A DNA stretch of 14,949 nt from Coprococcus sp. GTDB lineage: Bacteria; Bacillota; Clostridia; Lachnospirales; Lachnospiraceae. Positions 8,061-14,912 of this stretch are shown piece by piece. The stretch covers positions 1 through 14,949 of the forward strand of contig JAEDHX010000051.1 of NCBI GenBank assembly GCA_016296785.1. The letters are read 5' to 3'. The notes under the pieces were generated by a model, which was not told the origin of the DNA, made no database searches, and saw only the letters and a list, made by a program, of their open reading frames with translations. The translations under genes and the position numbers were made by a program. The first letter of the stretch is position 1. Every line of letters begins with the position of its first letter.

Positions 8061-8688
8061 GATTACAATAATACTATTTGGAGCCCTTAGTGGTGCATTT
8101 TCTATGTGGCTTGGCGGAATATACTATGAGAAGCGTTTTGAAAAGAAATTTGAAAAAATGGCATTATATTGTCTTATATCTGCGTTATTAACAGCATTTG
8201 CAGGAAGTGCATTTGTAAGCTTTGGATATATGATTACTGACACGATAGCGCTTATGGGCTTTGTCTCTTGTATGCTTGTAATTTCAAGAATAGATAGGCT
8301 TGAGATGATAATACCTAATTGCATACTTATGATATTAATAGCGCTTAGGACGGTATTACATATTGTATCGATATTTATAGATTCCGGATATGCATTAAAA
8401 TGCATAAAGAGTTCTGTCCTTGGAATGGTTTTCTGGATGGTGATATTTGGACTTGTAAGACTCTTATACAAGGACAAAATTGGAATGGGAGATATTAAAT
8501 CACTAATTGTATTTGGTTATTATTTTGGACTGTTAAGGTGTAGTCTTATGCTTATGGTTGTACTGATAATTGCATTTTTTAGTATAGTGGCAAGGATAGT
8601 TTTTAAGAAAATGAAGAGTAAGGAATATGTAAGCTTTGGCCCGTTTCTGGCAGCAGGAAGCTATATTGCACTTGTTCTTGGATTATAG
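8059..8688 (+). CDS. A24 prepilin peptidase (TadV/CpaA type)
   Basis: This is a 209-residue polytopic membrane aspartic peptidase that cleaves prepilin leaders after glycine. The two catalytic aspartates are visible: D79 in SRIDRLEMIIPN, and D145 in the GxGD motif (IGMGDIKS). About six hydrophobic segments and a C-terminal SFGPFLAAGSYIAL stretch match the family. There is no N-methylation domain, as expected for Tad-type enzymes. The ATG at 8059 is preferred over the in-frame ATG at 8038: only 8059 has a purine-rich site (GACGAGG) at a proper distance, and it begins directly with a membrane helix. It opens the second block and would process the Flp pilin and the TadE-like proteins. The WG-repeat gene follows after 12 bases. 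Confidence 0.88.
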   Translation: MITIILFGALSGAFSMWLGGIYYEKRFEKKFEKMALYCLISALLTAFAGSAFVSFGYMITDTIALMGFVSCMLVISRIDRLEMIIPNCILMILIALRTVLHIVSIFIDSGYALKCIKSSVLGMVFWMVIFGLVRLLYKDKIGMGDIKSLIVFGYYFGLLRCSLMLMVVLIIAFFSIVARIVFKKMKSKEYVSFGPFLAAGSYIALVLGL

Positions 8689-8700
8689 GAGGAAATGATT

Positions 8701-10035
8701 ATGAAGAAGGATAATAGAAGAAAACAGGGGAGTCCTATTAAGAAGCTTGGTAGTCTGATAGTGATTACCTCAATAATTGCATTTGCATCCATTAAGGCAG
8801 CAAGAGCCTGGGAATATCACCCTGGTGAGAATAAATACATAGCTCATATTGATGCAGCTAAAGAGTATATGAATGAAGAATACTATGTAGAGGCAATTGA
8901 TGAATTCAGAAAAGCCCAGGAGCTTAAGTCTACAAGTGACTCAAAGATTTCAATAGCTGAATGCTACCTTCTTCTTGGTGATATGAACAGCTTCAAAACA
9001 GAGGCAGATGAAGCCTTACAGCAGTATGGTTATAGCGAAAGATTATATATGGATTATGTTTATTATTATGATTATCAGAAGGAAACTGCTGAGGAGATTA
9101 AGCTTCTTGAGGAAGCTGTTTTGGAATATCCTGAAAGCGAATACTTCAGGCTTTGCTATGACAGTGTGAAGGGAGATTATACAGAGGAAGGTAATACCTA
9201 CGATATGGTTTATGCGCTTGCAGATGGCTATGACATAGTAGTTGATGGTGAAGAGACCAAGGTTATAACCGGCGAAGAAAAGTCTGTCTCTAAAGCTTGC
9301 TTTGATGCAGTATTTGACATATCAAAAGGAGAGGAATTAAGGATATCAGCATTTAAGGATGGCCAGGTAAATTATTATGATAAGGAGGGCTACAGACGGA
9401 AAACACCTGAGGGTGATTATGATTTTCTTGGAAACTATTATGATGGATATGCTCTTTCACATAATGCTGATGGCTGGTTTTATATAGATGAAAAAGGAGA
9501 CGCAGCAAGTAAATATTATGAGGCGGCGACCTCATATTCAGATGGTATTGCAGCAGTAAAAGAGAATGGCTCATGGATGATAGTTGGCAGGAATTTTAAA
9601 CCGGTATCAGGAGAAAAGTATGAGGATATAGTTAAGGATGAAGCTAATAATTTCGTATTTGCAGGAAGGATATTTGCAAAGGATAAAACAGGTTATCTAA
9701 TGCTTGATACAAAGGGAAATGTAATATCCTCCGGGTACACAGAGGTTAAGCCATTTATGGAAGAGGATGGCTATGCAGCAGTTTTCGATAATGAGGGCTG
9801 GAAGGTAATTGATGCTTCCGGAAATTGTATTGAAAAGGTTTCCTGTGATGAGCTAAGGGCGTCCGGTAATGGCCTTATGCCATACAGAGTCGGAGAGCTC
9901 TGGGGGTATATCGGAGTGTCAGATGGTATTTATGTTGAGCCGGTATTTGAGGATGCACTTAGAGTTAATGATAAGGGCTATGCAGCCGTTAAGATAAATG
10001 GTCAGTGGACATATATTCATTTTACAAAGTTTTAG
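8701..10035 (+). CDS. Exported TPR/WG-repeat protein
   Basis: This is a 444-residue protein starting at ATG 8701, because GGAGG at 8688-8692 is eight bases from it but only two from the in-frame ATG at 8695. A basic N-terminus and a hydrophobic helix (about 16-34) ending in AARAW form a signal peptide or membrane anchor. Residues about 40-145 look like two or three TPR helical pairs (for example AKEYMNEEYYVEAIDEFRKA). From about 215 to the end there are roughly six degenerate WG/KWG beta repeats, with units such as DGYAAVFDNEGWKVIDASG, ELWGYI and NGQWTYI. Such proteins are exported and bind partners, but no enzymatic role is known. Its place behind the peptidase gene suggests a pilus-accessory role, which is inference. 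Confidence 0.75.
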   Translation: MKKDNRRKQGSPIKKLGSLIVITSIIAFASIKAARAWEYHPGENKYIAHIDAAKEYMNEEYYVEAIDEFRKAQELKSTSDSKISIAECYLLLGDMNSFKTEADEALQQYGYSERLYMDYVYYYDYQKETAEEIKLLEEAVLEYPESEYFRLCYDSVKGDYTEEGNTYDMVYALADGYDIVVDGEETKVITGEEKSVSKACFDAVFDISKGEELRISAFKDGQVNYYDKEGYRRKTPEGDYDFLGNYYDGYALSHNADGWFYIDEKGDAASKYYEAATSYSDGIAAVKENGSWMIVGRNFKPVSGEKYEDIVKDEANNFVFAGRIFAKDKTGYLMLDTKGNVISSGYTEVKPFMEEDGYAAVFDNEGWKVIDASGNCIEKVSCDELRASGNGLMPYRVGELWGYIGVSDGIYVEPVFEDALRVNDKGYAAVKINGQWTYIHFTKF

Positions 10036-10047
10036 GAGGTAGGTTAT

Positions 10048-10734
10048 ATGAGAAGTGATACAAATCTTGTTAAGGTATTTGGGGTGCTTGGAGCAGTGTG
10101 TGTTGTGCTTTCGTTATTTATGAATGTTGTAACTATTAAGTTTAATGTATCTGTGACAGATAGCAACGTCTTTAACAGCTATTGGGGGATGGATGAAGAA
10201 GCTGATCAGGAAGAGGCTTTGGATGATACAAATGATGAAGGACTTAATGTCTACATGAGATATGGACTTACCATGTGGGAGATGAGAACTGTGGTAGCTA
10301 ATTATGCTGACAGCCTGTGCTTTAGCAAGTCGGAGGCAGATGAGCTGGTTAATGAAATTGATAGTATTGATATGAGCTTATACAATGAGATATTTAAAAT
10401 CTGCGGAATAGAATTTAGTGATAATACATTAGGGGATGTGACAGAATTTGCTAAGTACCTTGTGTCAACAAGTGGACTGTTTCTCTTTCTTCCATTTGCG
10501 ATAGCTATTATCTGCGTTGGAATGTTTACGGGAACTGCCTGCAGCAAAAAGGTTATTAAGCTGATTTCTCTGTTACTTATGCTTGCAGCTTTTGTACTGA
10601 TGATTCTGCCGGCAAAGAATTTCTTTGGAATTATGGGAATTGGCCCTGTAGTATATATGAGTGGAATCATGCTTTCGATTATAAGTACAGTTGGTTCATT
10701 TGTCAGCCCCGGTGTTATATATGAAAAGGAATAG
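10048..10734 (+). CDS. Four-helix membrane protein of unknown function
   Basis: This 228-residue protein is not recognised. A first membrane helix lies at about 9-29, then a ~110-residue loop, then three helices at about 143-163, 170-188 and 198-218. The loop is predicted outside and contains a very acidic stretch near residues 49-65 (DEEADQEEALDDTNDEG). The ribosome binding site AGGAGG overlaps the upstream stop. It lies 12 bases after the WG-repeat gene and 12 before the DUF6382-like gene, so it is almost certainly co-transcribed with them. The topology (short, long loop, three clustered helices) is claudin-like in outline only; no homology is claimed. Confidence 0.65.
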   Translation: MRSDTNLVKVFGVLGAVCVVLSLFMNVVTIKFNVSVTDSNVFNSYWGMDEEADQEEALDDTNDEGLNVYMRYGLTMWEMRTVVANYADSLCFSKSEADELVNEIDSIDMSLYNEIFKICGIEFSDNTLGDVTEFAKYLVSTSGLFLFLPFAIAIICVGMFTGTACSKKVIKLISLLLMLAAFVLMILPAKNFFGIMGIGPVVYMSGIMLSIISTVGSFVSPGVIYEKE

Positions 10735-10746
10735 GAGGTATTTGTT

Positions 10747-11547
10747 ATGGTATACAGTTATGAATATAGAGATGGTGCTTGTGCACTTATTTGCAAGCTT
10801 GAAAATGAGACAGTAAATGGTTATGTCTATCATATGGTAAATGGCAACAGCCTTTCAAATGTTATATGTCCGGTATACGAAAAAGGCGCAGACGGCTACG
10901 AAAGACTTGTCTATAGAATACCTGATATGTGTACGCTTAAGGATTATCTTGCTTACTATGGCAGCAGTGACAGATTAGGCAGACTGTTTGATGGAATAAA
11001 AAGAGCCTGGGCGGAGCTCGATTCATATATGATTGATTATAGATACTGCCTGTGGAATTACAATTTCGTATATGTTAATTATGTAACCGGCGAGCCTTAT
11101 GTTATTTGTGTTGCAACAAATGCATTTGTGAGCAACAGCTTTACCAGGGATTGGTATCTTAGCTGCCTTGGATATGACAAATACTTAAGCTGCAAAAAGG
11201 TCAAGCCGGTATATGAAAAATGGGTAGAGGACTACGACTACGGATATGATGATGATTTTAACGAAACAACGGTTCTATGTAATTCCTATGCAAGCTCCGC
11301 ACTGGTTAATAGTGCAAAGAATGAAAATGACGTAAACCAGATGCCGGTATATGCAAAAACAAAGAAGCAGCTAAAAGCTGAGAAGAAGGAGGCGAAGAAG
11401 GAGGCGAAGAAGGCTGCAAGGATGGCGTCGCATAAGGAGGTAAAGAAGGCTTCAGGTAAATCATATAAAAGGCAGCCGCAGGTTATTAGGGTTAAGACGG
11501 TTAAGGATGAGACACCATGCTATATAATCCCAAGATATAATGTGTAA
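10747..11547 (+). CDS. DUF6382-like protein lacking an FHA domain, with Lys/Ala-rich tail
   Basis: This is a 266-residue cytoplasmic protein. Residues 1-150 resemble the DUF6382 pattern (opening YEYRDGACALICKL, then LVYRIPDMCTLKDYL and a later YVYVNYVTGEPYVICV-like strand pair), a domain that in many Clostridia precedes a phosphothreonine-binding FHA domain. Here no FHA follows. Instead there is a Lys/Ala/Glu-rich, probably helical segment at about 207-240 and a basic C-terminal tail ending CYIIPRYNV. The DNA of the Lys-rich part holds a tandem 12-bp duplication at 11383-11406. AGGAGG precedes the ATG. A kinase with an intact active site is encoded in the same region, so loss of the FHA reader is notable. 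The DUF6382 call is moderate. Confidence 0.6.
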   Translation: MVYSYEYRDGACALICKLENETVNGYVYHMVNGNSLSNVICPVYEKGADGYERLVYRIPDMCTLKDYLAYYGSSDRLGRLFDGIKRAWAELDSYMIDYRYCLWNYNFVYVNYVTGEPYVICVATNAFVSNSFTRDWYLSCLGYDKYLSCKKVKPVYEKWVEDYDYGYDDDFNETTVLCNSYASSALVNSAKNENDVNQMPVYAKTKKQLKAEKKEAKKEAKKAARMASHKEVKKASGKSYKRQPQVIRVKTVKDETPCYIIPRYNV

Positions 11548-11560
11548 GTCTTGTAGACAT

Positions 11561-11611
11561 CATTTGTCCCATTTGCAGCTATTGTGCATTTGTCTTTTGC
11601 ACATTTGTCTT
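11561..11611 (+). promoter_or_regulatory. Direct and inverted repeats upstream of the WYL promoter
   Basis: CATTTGTC occurs three times, at 11561, 11587 and 11602; the last two extend to a perfect 10-bp repeat (CATTTGTCTT) 15 bases apart. A degenerate CATTTGCA lies at 11570. An inverted repeat TGTGCA-N9-TGCACA spans 11583-11603. The cluster lies 17-67 bases upstream of the -35 element, a typical place for activator or autoregulator sites. The binding protein is unknown; the downstream WYL proteins are the obvious candidates. Confidence 0.5.
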
Positions 11612-11627
11612 ATGTGGGATAAATATG

Positions 11628-11657
11628 TTTACGAATCGACTGATAATACTGTATAAT
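11628..11657 (+). promoter_or_regulatory. Probable vegetative promoter of the WYL regulator pair
   Basis: A -35-like TTTACG at 11628-11633 is separated by 18 bases from a consensus TATAAT at 11652-11657. The first WYL gene starts at 11689 after a strong GGAGGGG. The 141-base gap from 11548 to 11688 contains only this promoter and the repeats upstream. No clear terminator was seen after the preceding gene. Confidence 0.6.
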
Positions 11658-11688
11658 TGATATATGCACGTTATATGGAGGGGTTTAT

Positions 11689-12930
11689 ATGGCAACAAAG
11701 GAAGAGATAAAAAAGCGTACGGAATATGTTAAAAACGCAATTAAGAATTCCGATGGGGTTAGTAAAGCGGAGCTTATTGCTACTTTGGGAATCAAAGAGC
11801 GTTCACTTGAGAATATGATAAAGGAGTTAAAAAATGCAGGCTGGGATATCGTTAACGAGAAGGGCTTGTATTTTTTGCGTAATAAAGACGAGCTTGATAA
11901 TAAGATAGAAGAGCCGGAATCACATAAGTCAGATGTATATAAGGTTCTTATACTGTTCTGCCTTATGGATAAAAATGGCGGTAAGCTGGAATTATCCGAA
12001 AGGGAGCTTTATAAGGCTGTATCCGGGGATGAGGGAAGTGTGAATAGCGACTGGTTTACTAGTGCCGTTGATGAGATGCTTGCCGAAGGATATCTGCATA
12101 AGCATGGCAGCAAGTACTCTCTTGGCATGAATTCACCAAGACTTGTTGTTGGAATATATGATGATTATGATGATACGATGCTTCTTGACCTTGCAAGAGA
12201 GCTTAGTAATAAATCCGGTTCATCTGAGGCTATTAACAGAATAAAAGAAAGAATTGAATGGCAGTATTCCTGCCAGGATGAAGGCTTTGGTAAGAACATA
12301 TTTGTAAGACAGGGAAGACATAAGAATATGGACGCTGTCATGGGACTTATCAAGGATAAGCTTCTTACTGTTCCTTATATGGATAAGGCGTTAGAGATAA
12401 GCTATAGAACAAGAGAAGGTGAGGCTATATGTAAAAGAGTTAAGGTTGGTATGCTTCTTTATACTGCAAGCCTCGACTGTACATATATTCTTGGGGAAGA
12501 TACAGAGGATCCGGAAGAGGTATTTTACATTAGATTATCGGGAATTGAATCTATAAAGCCGATTGATGATGTTGCAAATGATGTATATAACACAAAGAAA
12601 TACGAAGATATCTACAAGAAACTGTTTGGCATTGGCTATGGCAAGGCAGAGCGGGTAGAGATAGCATTTGCAGATAAGCCTTATGTAAGAAGTGTCTTCG
12701 AGAAGCTTTGCTTTGAGAGATGTAAGCAGGGCGGAGCGCCTGATATTACAAGGCTTGATGACGGAAGGCTTCTATATATTGATGAGATTATTGGCATTAA
12801 TAATATGCTTCCATATATTAGAAGAATGCGTGCTGAAAACTGCGAGATTCTAAAGCCGCAGAGCCTTAGAGATTCGATGAAGCAGTCGGCAGAGCGTATA
12901 CTTTCAAGATATGGCGAAATGGAGGTGTAG
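11689..12930 (+). CDS. WYL-domain transcriptional regulator (first of a pair)
   Basis: This is a 413-residue putative DNA-binding regulator. The N-terminus is a helix-turn-helix (about 10-65; KAELIATLGIKERSLENMIKEL), followed by a second winged-helix-like region (about 80-145). A WYL ligand-sensing domain lies at about 235-305 (LEISYRTREGEAICKRVKV, then YILGED and FYIRLSGIESIKPI), and a C-terminal WCX-like region ends the protein. The classical W-Y-L residues are partly replaced. WYL domains bind nucleic-acid or small-molecule signals. It has its own promoter and a strong ribosome binding site. The second WYL gene starts three bases after the stop, with its ribosome binding site inside this gene, so the two are translated together. 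Confidence 0.82.
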   Translation: MATKEEIKKRTEYVKNAIKNSDGVSKAELIATLGIKERSLENMIKELKNAGWDIVNEKGLYFLRNKDELDNKIEEPESHKSDVYKVLILFCLMDKNGGKLELSERELYKAVSGDEGSVNSDWFTSAVDEMLAEGYLHKHGSKYSLGMNSPRLVVGIYDDYDDTMLLDLARELSNKSGSSEAINRIKERIEWQYSCQDEGFGKNIFVRQGRHKNMDAVMGLIKDKLLTVPYMDKALEISYRTREGEAICKRVKVGMLLYTASLDCTYILGEDTEDPEEVFYIRLSGIESIKPIDDVANDVYNTKKYEDIYKKLFGIGYGKAERVEIAFADKPYVRSVFEKLCFERCKQGGAPDITRLDDGRLLYIDEIIGINNMLPYIRRMRAENCEILKPQSLRDSMKQSAERILSRYGEMEV

Positions 12931-12933
12931 GCT

Positions 12934-14025
12934 GTGAGTGATAAGAGAGTTATTGAGAGACTTACTGATATCATGTCCCTTCTTTTAAACAGAGATTGTG
13001 ACGATTTTGAATTTGAAGGTCTTACTATTGCGGAGATTGCAAAGATTCTTGGGGTAAATGAGCAGACTATCAGAAACGATATTTATTATATCTATGCTGC
13101 TACAAGACTTCCAAAGGGCGAGAATACAGGAAAGAGGGATGTGCCAAAGGGCGGTATCTCACTTGATATTAATGACATGGACGACTTAGATGAAGAACAC
13201 GAAGACCTTATAGATGCATTTTATGATGATAAAAACAGCCTTAATAAGGTTGACATGGTGAATGCTAAAAAGTATGATGATTTCCACTACTGCATTAATG
13301 CAGATGATTTCACTAATCCGTTATATGTAAGTCTTAGCAGTGAGGCTTATGACAGCCTTGTTAACCTGCTTGCCGATAATGGCCTTGGCGAGAAATATAT
13401 TAATACTAACACAAAGGAGTATTATAGAATTTGCCCGGAGTATAATGATTATACTGCCGCCGATAAGGAGATTGAGGATATTGCGATAGAGGCAATAAGG
13501 CAGAACAGATACATAAGCTTTGATTATAAATCATCCGGTGAAAGGGTTTTGATCAAACCTCTTAAGGTAGTTCGTCATAGCAGATTTGGTGTAAGCTATA
13601 TCATAACCTTAGAGCCTGATATGGACAGACTTAAACCATACAGAGTTGACAGGATGACGAAGCTTAAGATAGAAGACGGTGAAGACTCAGAGTTTGATAT
13701 GAAGCTTCTTGAGGACCTCCCATATATGTGGAGCATGGATTGTGAAGGAGTCTTTGATGTCAGGATAAAGGTTTATGATGATAATTTTGGCAAGGTTATA
13801 GACAAGGTAAAGCGTGACCTTGAATATCATAAGAATGAGAAAGGCCCTGTCTATAAAATAGAAGAGGATAAGGATGGTATTATAGTATCCGGTAAGGTTA
13901 TTGGCAAGAATGCATTCCTTGCCTGGGTTAGAACATATGGTGCATCTATCGAGATACTTGAACCATCAGAGCTGCGAAGTGATATGATTGAGGAAGCAAA
14001 AAGACGTCTTTTGCTTTATTCATAG
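12934..14025 (+). CDS. WYL-domain transcriptional regulator (second of a pair, GTG start)
   Basis: This is a 363-residue regulator. The GTG start is fixed by GGAGG at 12921-12925, eight bases upstream and inside the preceding gene. A helix-turn-helix is clear at about 29-52 (LTIAEIAKILGVNEQTIRND). A very acidic linker follows (DMDDLDEEHEDLIDAF, about 77-92). The WYL domain spans about 185-250, with ISFDYKSSGE, IKPLKVVRHS and the KPYRVDRMTKLKI ending typical of the family, followed by a WCX-like C-terminal domain. Adjacent WYL pairs are known to act as heterodimers (PafBC in actinobacteria); the same may hold here by analogy. A leader stem-loop and the pilin gene follow, which makes pilin expression a natural target. 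Confidence 0.88.
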   Translation: MSDKRVIERLTDIMSLLLNRDCDDFEFEGLTIAEIAKILGVNEQTIRNDIYYIYAATRLPKGENTGKRDVPKGGISLDINDMDDLDEEHEDLIDAFYDDKNSLNKVDMVNAKKYDDFHYCINADDFTNPLYVSLSSEAYDSLVNLLADNGLGEKYINTNTKEYYRICPEYNDYTAADKEIEDIAIEAIRQNRYISFDYKSSGERVLIKPLKVVRHSRFGVSYIITLEPDMDRLKPYRVDRMTKLKIEDGEDSEFDMKLLEDLPYMWSMDCEGVFDVRIKVYDDNFGKVIDKVKRDLEYHKNEKGPVYKIEEDKDGIIVSGKVIGKNAFLAWVRTYGASIEILEPSELRSDMIEEAKRRLLLYS

Positions 14026-14046
14026 CTCACCGCAAAAAAATATAAT
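14019..14046 (+). promoter_or_regulatory. Possible promoter of the pilin gene
   Basis: TATAAT at 14041-14046 is preceded, after 16 bases, by TTCATA at 14019-14024 (four of six -35 positions), which overlaps the stop of the WYL gene. The conserved CACCGC/A-run motif lies in the spacer. Transcription would start near 14052, just before the 14059 stem-loop, giving a structured leader of about 100 nt. The match is modest and the A/T-rich context makes chance plausible. Confidence 0.4.
14028..14041 (+). promoter_or_regulatory. Conserved leader motif, copy 3 (upstream of the pilin gene)
   Basis: This is identical over 14 bases to the copy at 2258. Its A-run plus TA (14034-14042) is complementary to TAT7 at 14121-14129, at the foot of the stem-loop before the pilin gene. 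Confidence 0.5.
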
Positions 14047-14058
14047 AGCAACTGAGAT

Positions 14059-14129
14059 ATACTCATCACAGATAAGAAAAACACAGCAAATGCTGAAGAC
14101 ACAGCTTATCTGATGATGAGTATTTTTTT
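14059..14129 (+). terminator. Stem-loop with U-run between the WYL and pilin genes
   Basis: Arms at 14059-14076 and 14105-14123 pair over 18 bp with a single bulged base in the 3' arm. The loop holds a small second hairpin at 14084-14095. A T-run at 14123-14129 follows directly, making this a good intrinsic terminator for the WYL transcript. If the pilin promoter upstream is real, it would also be a leader attenuator. The pilin ribosome binding site at 14136-14142 is outside the stem, unlike at cpaF. Confidence 0.75.
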
Positions 14130-14150
14130 AATTTCAAGGAGGAAAAGATT

Positions 14151-14366
14151 ATGAACAAATTATTTAACATGATTAGCAAAGTAGGTTACAAGGTAGGTAA
14201 CAAGGTAAAGAGTGCTGTAAGAGAGGAAAGAGGAGCAAGTGAGCTCGTAGTTTTAGTTGGACTTATTGTTATTACACTAGCGGTTATTATTATCTTCAGA
14301 GGTCAGCTTACTAACATCATTAAAGCCGTTGGAACAAAGGTAATTGATTGGATTAATGCAAACTAG
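14151..14366 (+). CDS. Flp-type pilin (candidate major subunit)
   Basis: This is a 71-residue protein with a 28-residue basic leader ending EERG28, then ASELVVLVGLIVITL, a continuous hydrophobic helix to about residue 48, and a short tail ending DWINAN. If cut after G28 the mature pilin is 43 residues, typical of Flp pilins. It resembles the Flp1-like pilins of Firmicutes. An odd point is that glutamate stands at +3 after the glycine rather than +5, unlike both TadE-like proteins here. A strong AAGGAGG lies eight bases before the ATG, as expected for a highly made subunit. A structured leader precedes it, and the repeat-protein gene follows after 10 bases. It is separated from the core Tad genes by the accessory and WYL genes. 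Confidence 0.8.
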   Translation: MNKLFNMISKVGYKVGNKVKSAVREERGASELVVLVGLIVITLAVIIIFRGQLTNIIKAVGTKVIDWINAN

Positions 14367-14376
14367 GGGGTGAGAT

Positions 14377-14811
14377 ATGAATAATAAGAAAATAATATTT
14401 GGAAGTATAATTGGCATTGCTATTGTTGCTTTAGGGGCCATGTGCATTTGCATGGCTCCTAAGCAGGAGGAAAAACAAGAGAGTGGTACCGGAATAGGCA
14501 TTGAAATAAGCGATAAGAAAGAGATAGCGAACAGCGAAGGAAAATCAGTGCATGAAGAGACTTCTGGCTACAAAGATGAAGCAGTGCATAAAGATGAATC
14601 AGTGCATAAAGAGACAATAGTGTATGAAGAGGGGTCAGGCTACGAAGAGGAAACTATAGATGTATACGATATGACTCCTGAAGAAATAGCAGAAATAAAT
14701 AATAAACAGGGGAACAAATCTCAAAGTAAAAATTATGAGATAAATATTGAAGATAGTAGAGCTCAGAATAAAGCAGAAAAAATTGAGCAAAGAAAAAATG
14801 AGCGGCAGTAA
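14377..14811 (+). CDS. Membrane-anchored hexapeptide-repeat protein of unknown function
   Basis: This is a 144-residue protein, not recognised. An uncleaved-looking anchor (about 5-26, IIFGSIIGIAIVALGAMCIC) is followed by a hydrophilic, highly charged, probably disordered exterior. No proper lipobox precedes either cysteine. Residues 57-92 form six tandem hexapeptides of pattern [S/A/I]-[V/G]-[H/Y]-[K/E]-[D/E]-[T/E/G]: SVHEET, SGYKDE, AVHKDE, SVHKET, IVYEEG, SGYEEE. The C-terminus is charged and helical (NKAEKIEQRKNERQ). The ribosome binding site is GGGGGTGAG. It sits 10 bases behind the Flp pilin gene and is probably co-transcribed, suggesting a pilus-linked surface or assembly role. The stop codon lies in a small GGCAG-TAA-CTGCC hairpin. 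Confidence 0.7.
   Translation: MNNKKIIFGSIIGIAIVALGAMCICMAPKQEEKQESGTGIGIEISDKKEIANSEGKSVHEETSGYKDEAVHKDESVHKETIVYEEGSGYEEETIDVYDMTPEEIAEINNKQGNKSQSKNYEINIEDSRAQNKAEKIEQRKNERQ
14545..14652 (+). repeat. Six 18-bp tandem repeat units within the repeat-protein gene
   Basis: The units are in frame and 18 bp each. AGTG(C/T)AT recurs at 14547, 14583, 14601 and 14619, an exact 18-bp phase or a multiple of it. The two most similar units (14581 and 14599) share most of their bases, suggesting recent duplication. Copy number could vary between strains. Confidence 0.7.
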
Positions 14812-14828
14812 CTGCCCAAAAGAATAAT

Positions 14829-14837
14829 TGATATAAT
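14829..14837 (+). promoter_or_regulatory. Extended -10 promoter element
   Basis: TGA followed by TATAAT gives a perfect extended -10 (TGn-TATAAT). The hexamer 17 bases upstream (TAACTG) is a poor -35, as extended -10 promoters allow. Transcription would begin at about 14844, at the foot of the following hairpin, and run toward the right window edge. Confidence 0.5.
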
Positions 14838-14840
14838 ATA

Positions 14841-14871
14841 CTGCGGCTTATCTCGCTGAGATAAGCCGCAG
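14841..14871. other. Perfect 14-bp GC-rich hairpin with 3-nt loop
   Basis: Arms 14841-14854 and 14858-14871 are exact inverted repeats around GCT. Neither side has a clean T-run, so it is a poor intrinsic terminator on either strand. It may still end the pilin operon transcript, or cap the 5' end of an RNA made from the promoter just upstream. Confidence 0.6.
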
Positions 14872-14912
14872 ATAAAATGAAACATTAGGAATGAAAAGTA
14901 TATATTATCTCT

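Noticed and set aside
10302..10670. Minus-strand open frame of 122 codons
   Set aside because: It lies opposite a well-supported membrane-protein gene, has no ribosome binding site, and encodes no recognisable domain; it mirrors the hydrophobic codons of the real gene.
11561..11611. CATTTGTC repeats as a CRISPR-like or mobile-element repeat
   Set aside because: The repeats are too short (8-10 bp), unevenly spaced and lie just upstream of a promoter; an operator cluster is the better explanation.
14841..14871. Hairpin as an intrinsic terminator of the pilin operon
   Set aside because: The stem is perfect but no T-run follows on either strand, so it is listed only as a hairpin of unknown role.
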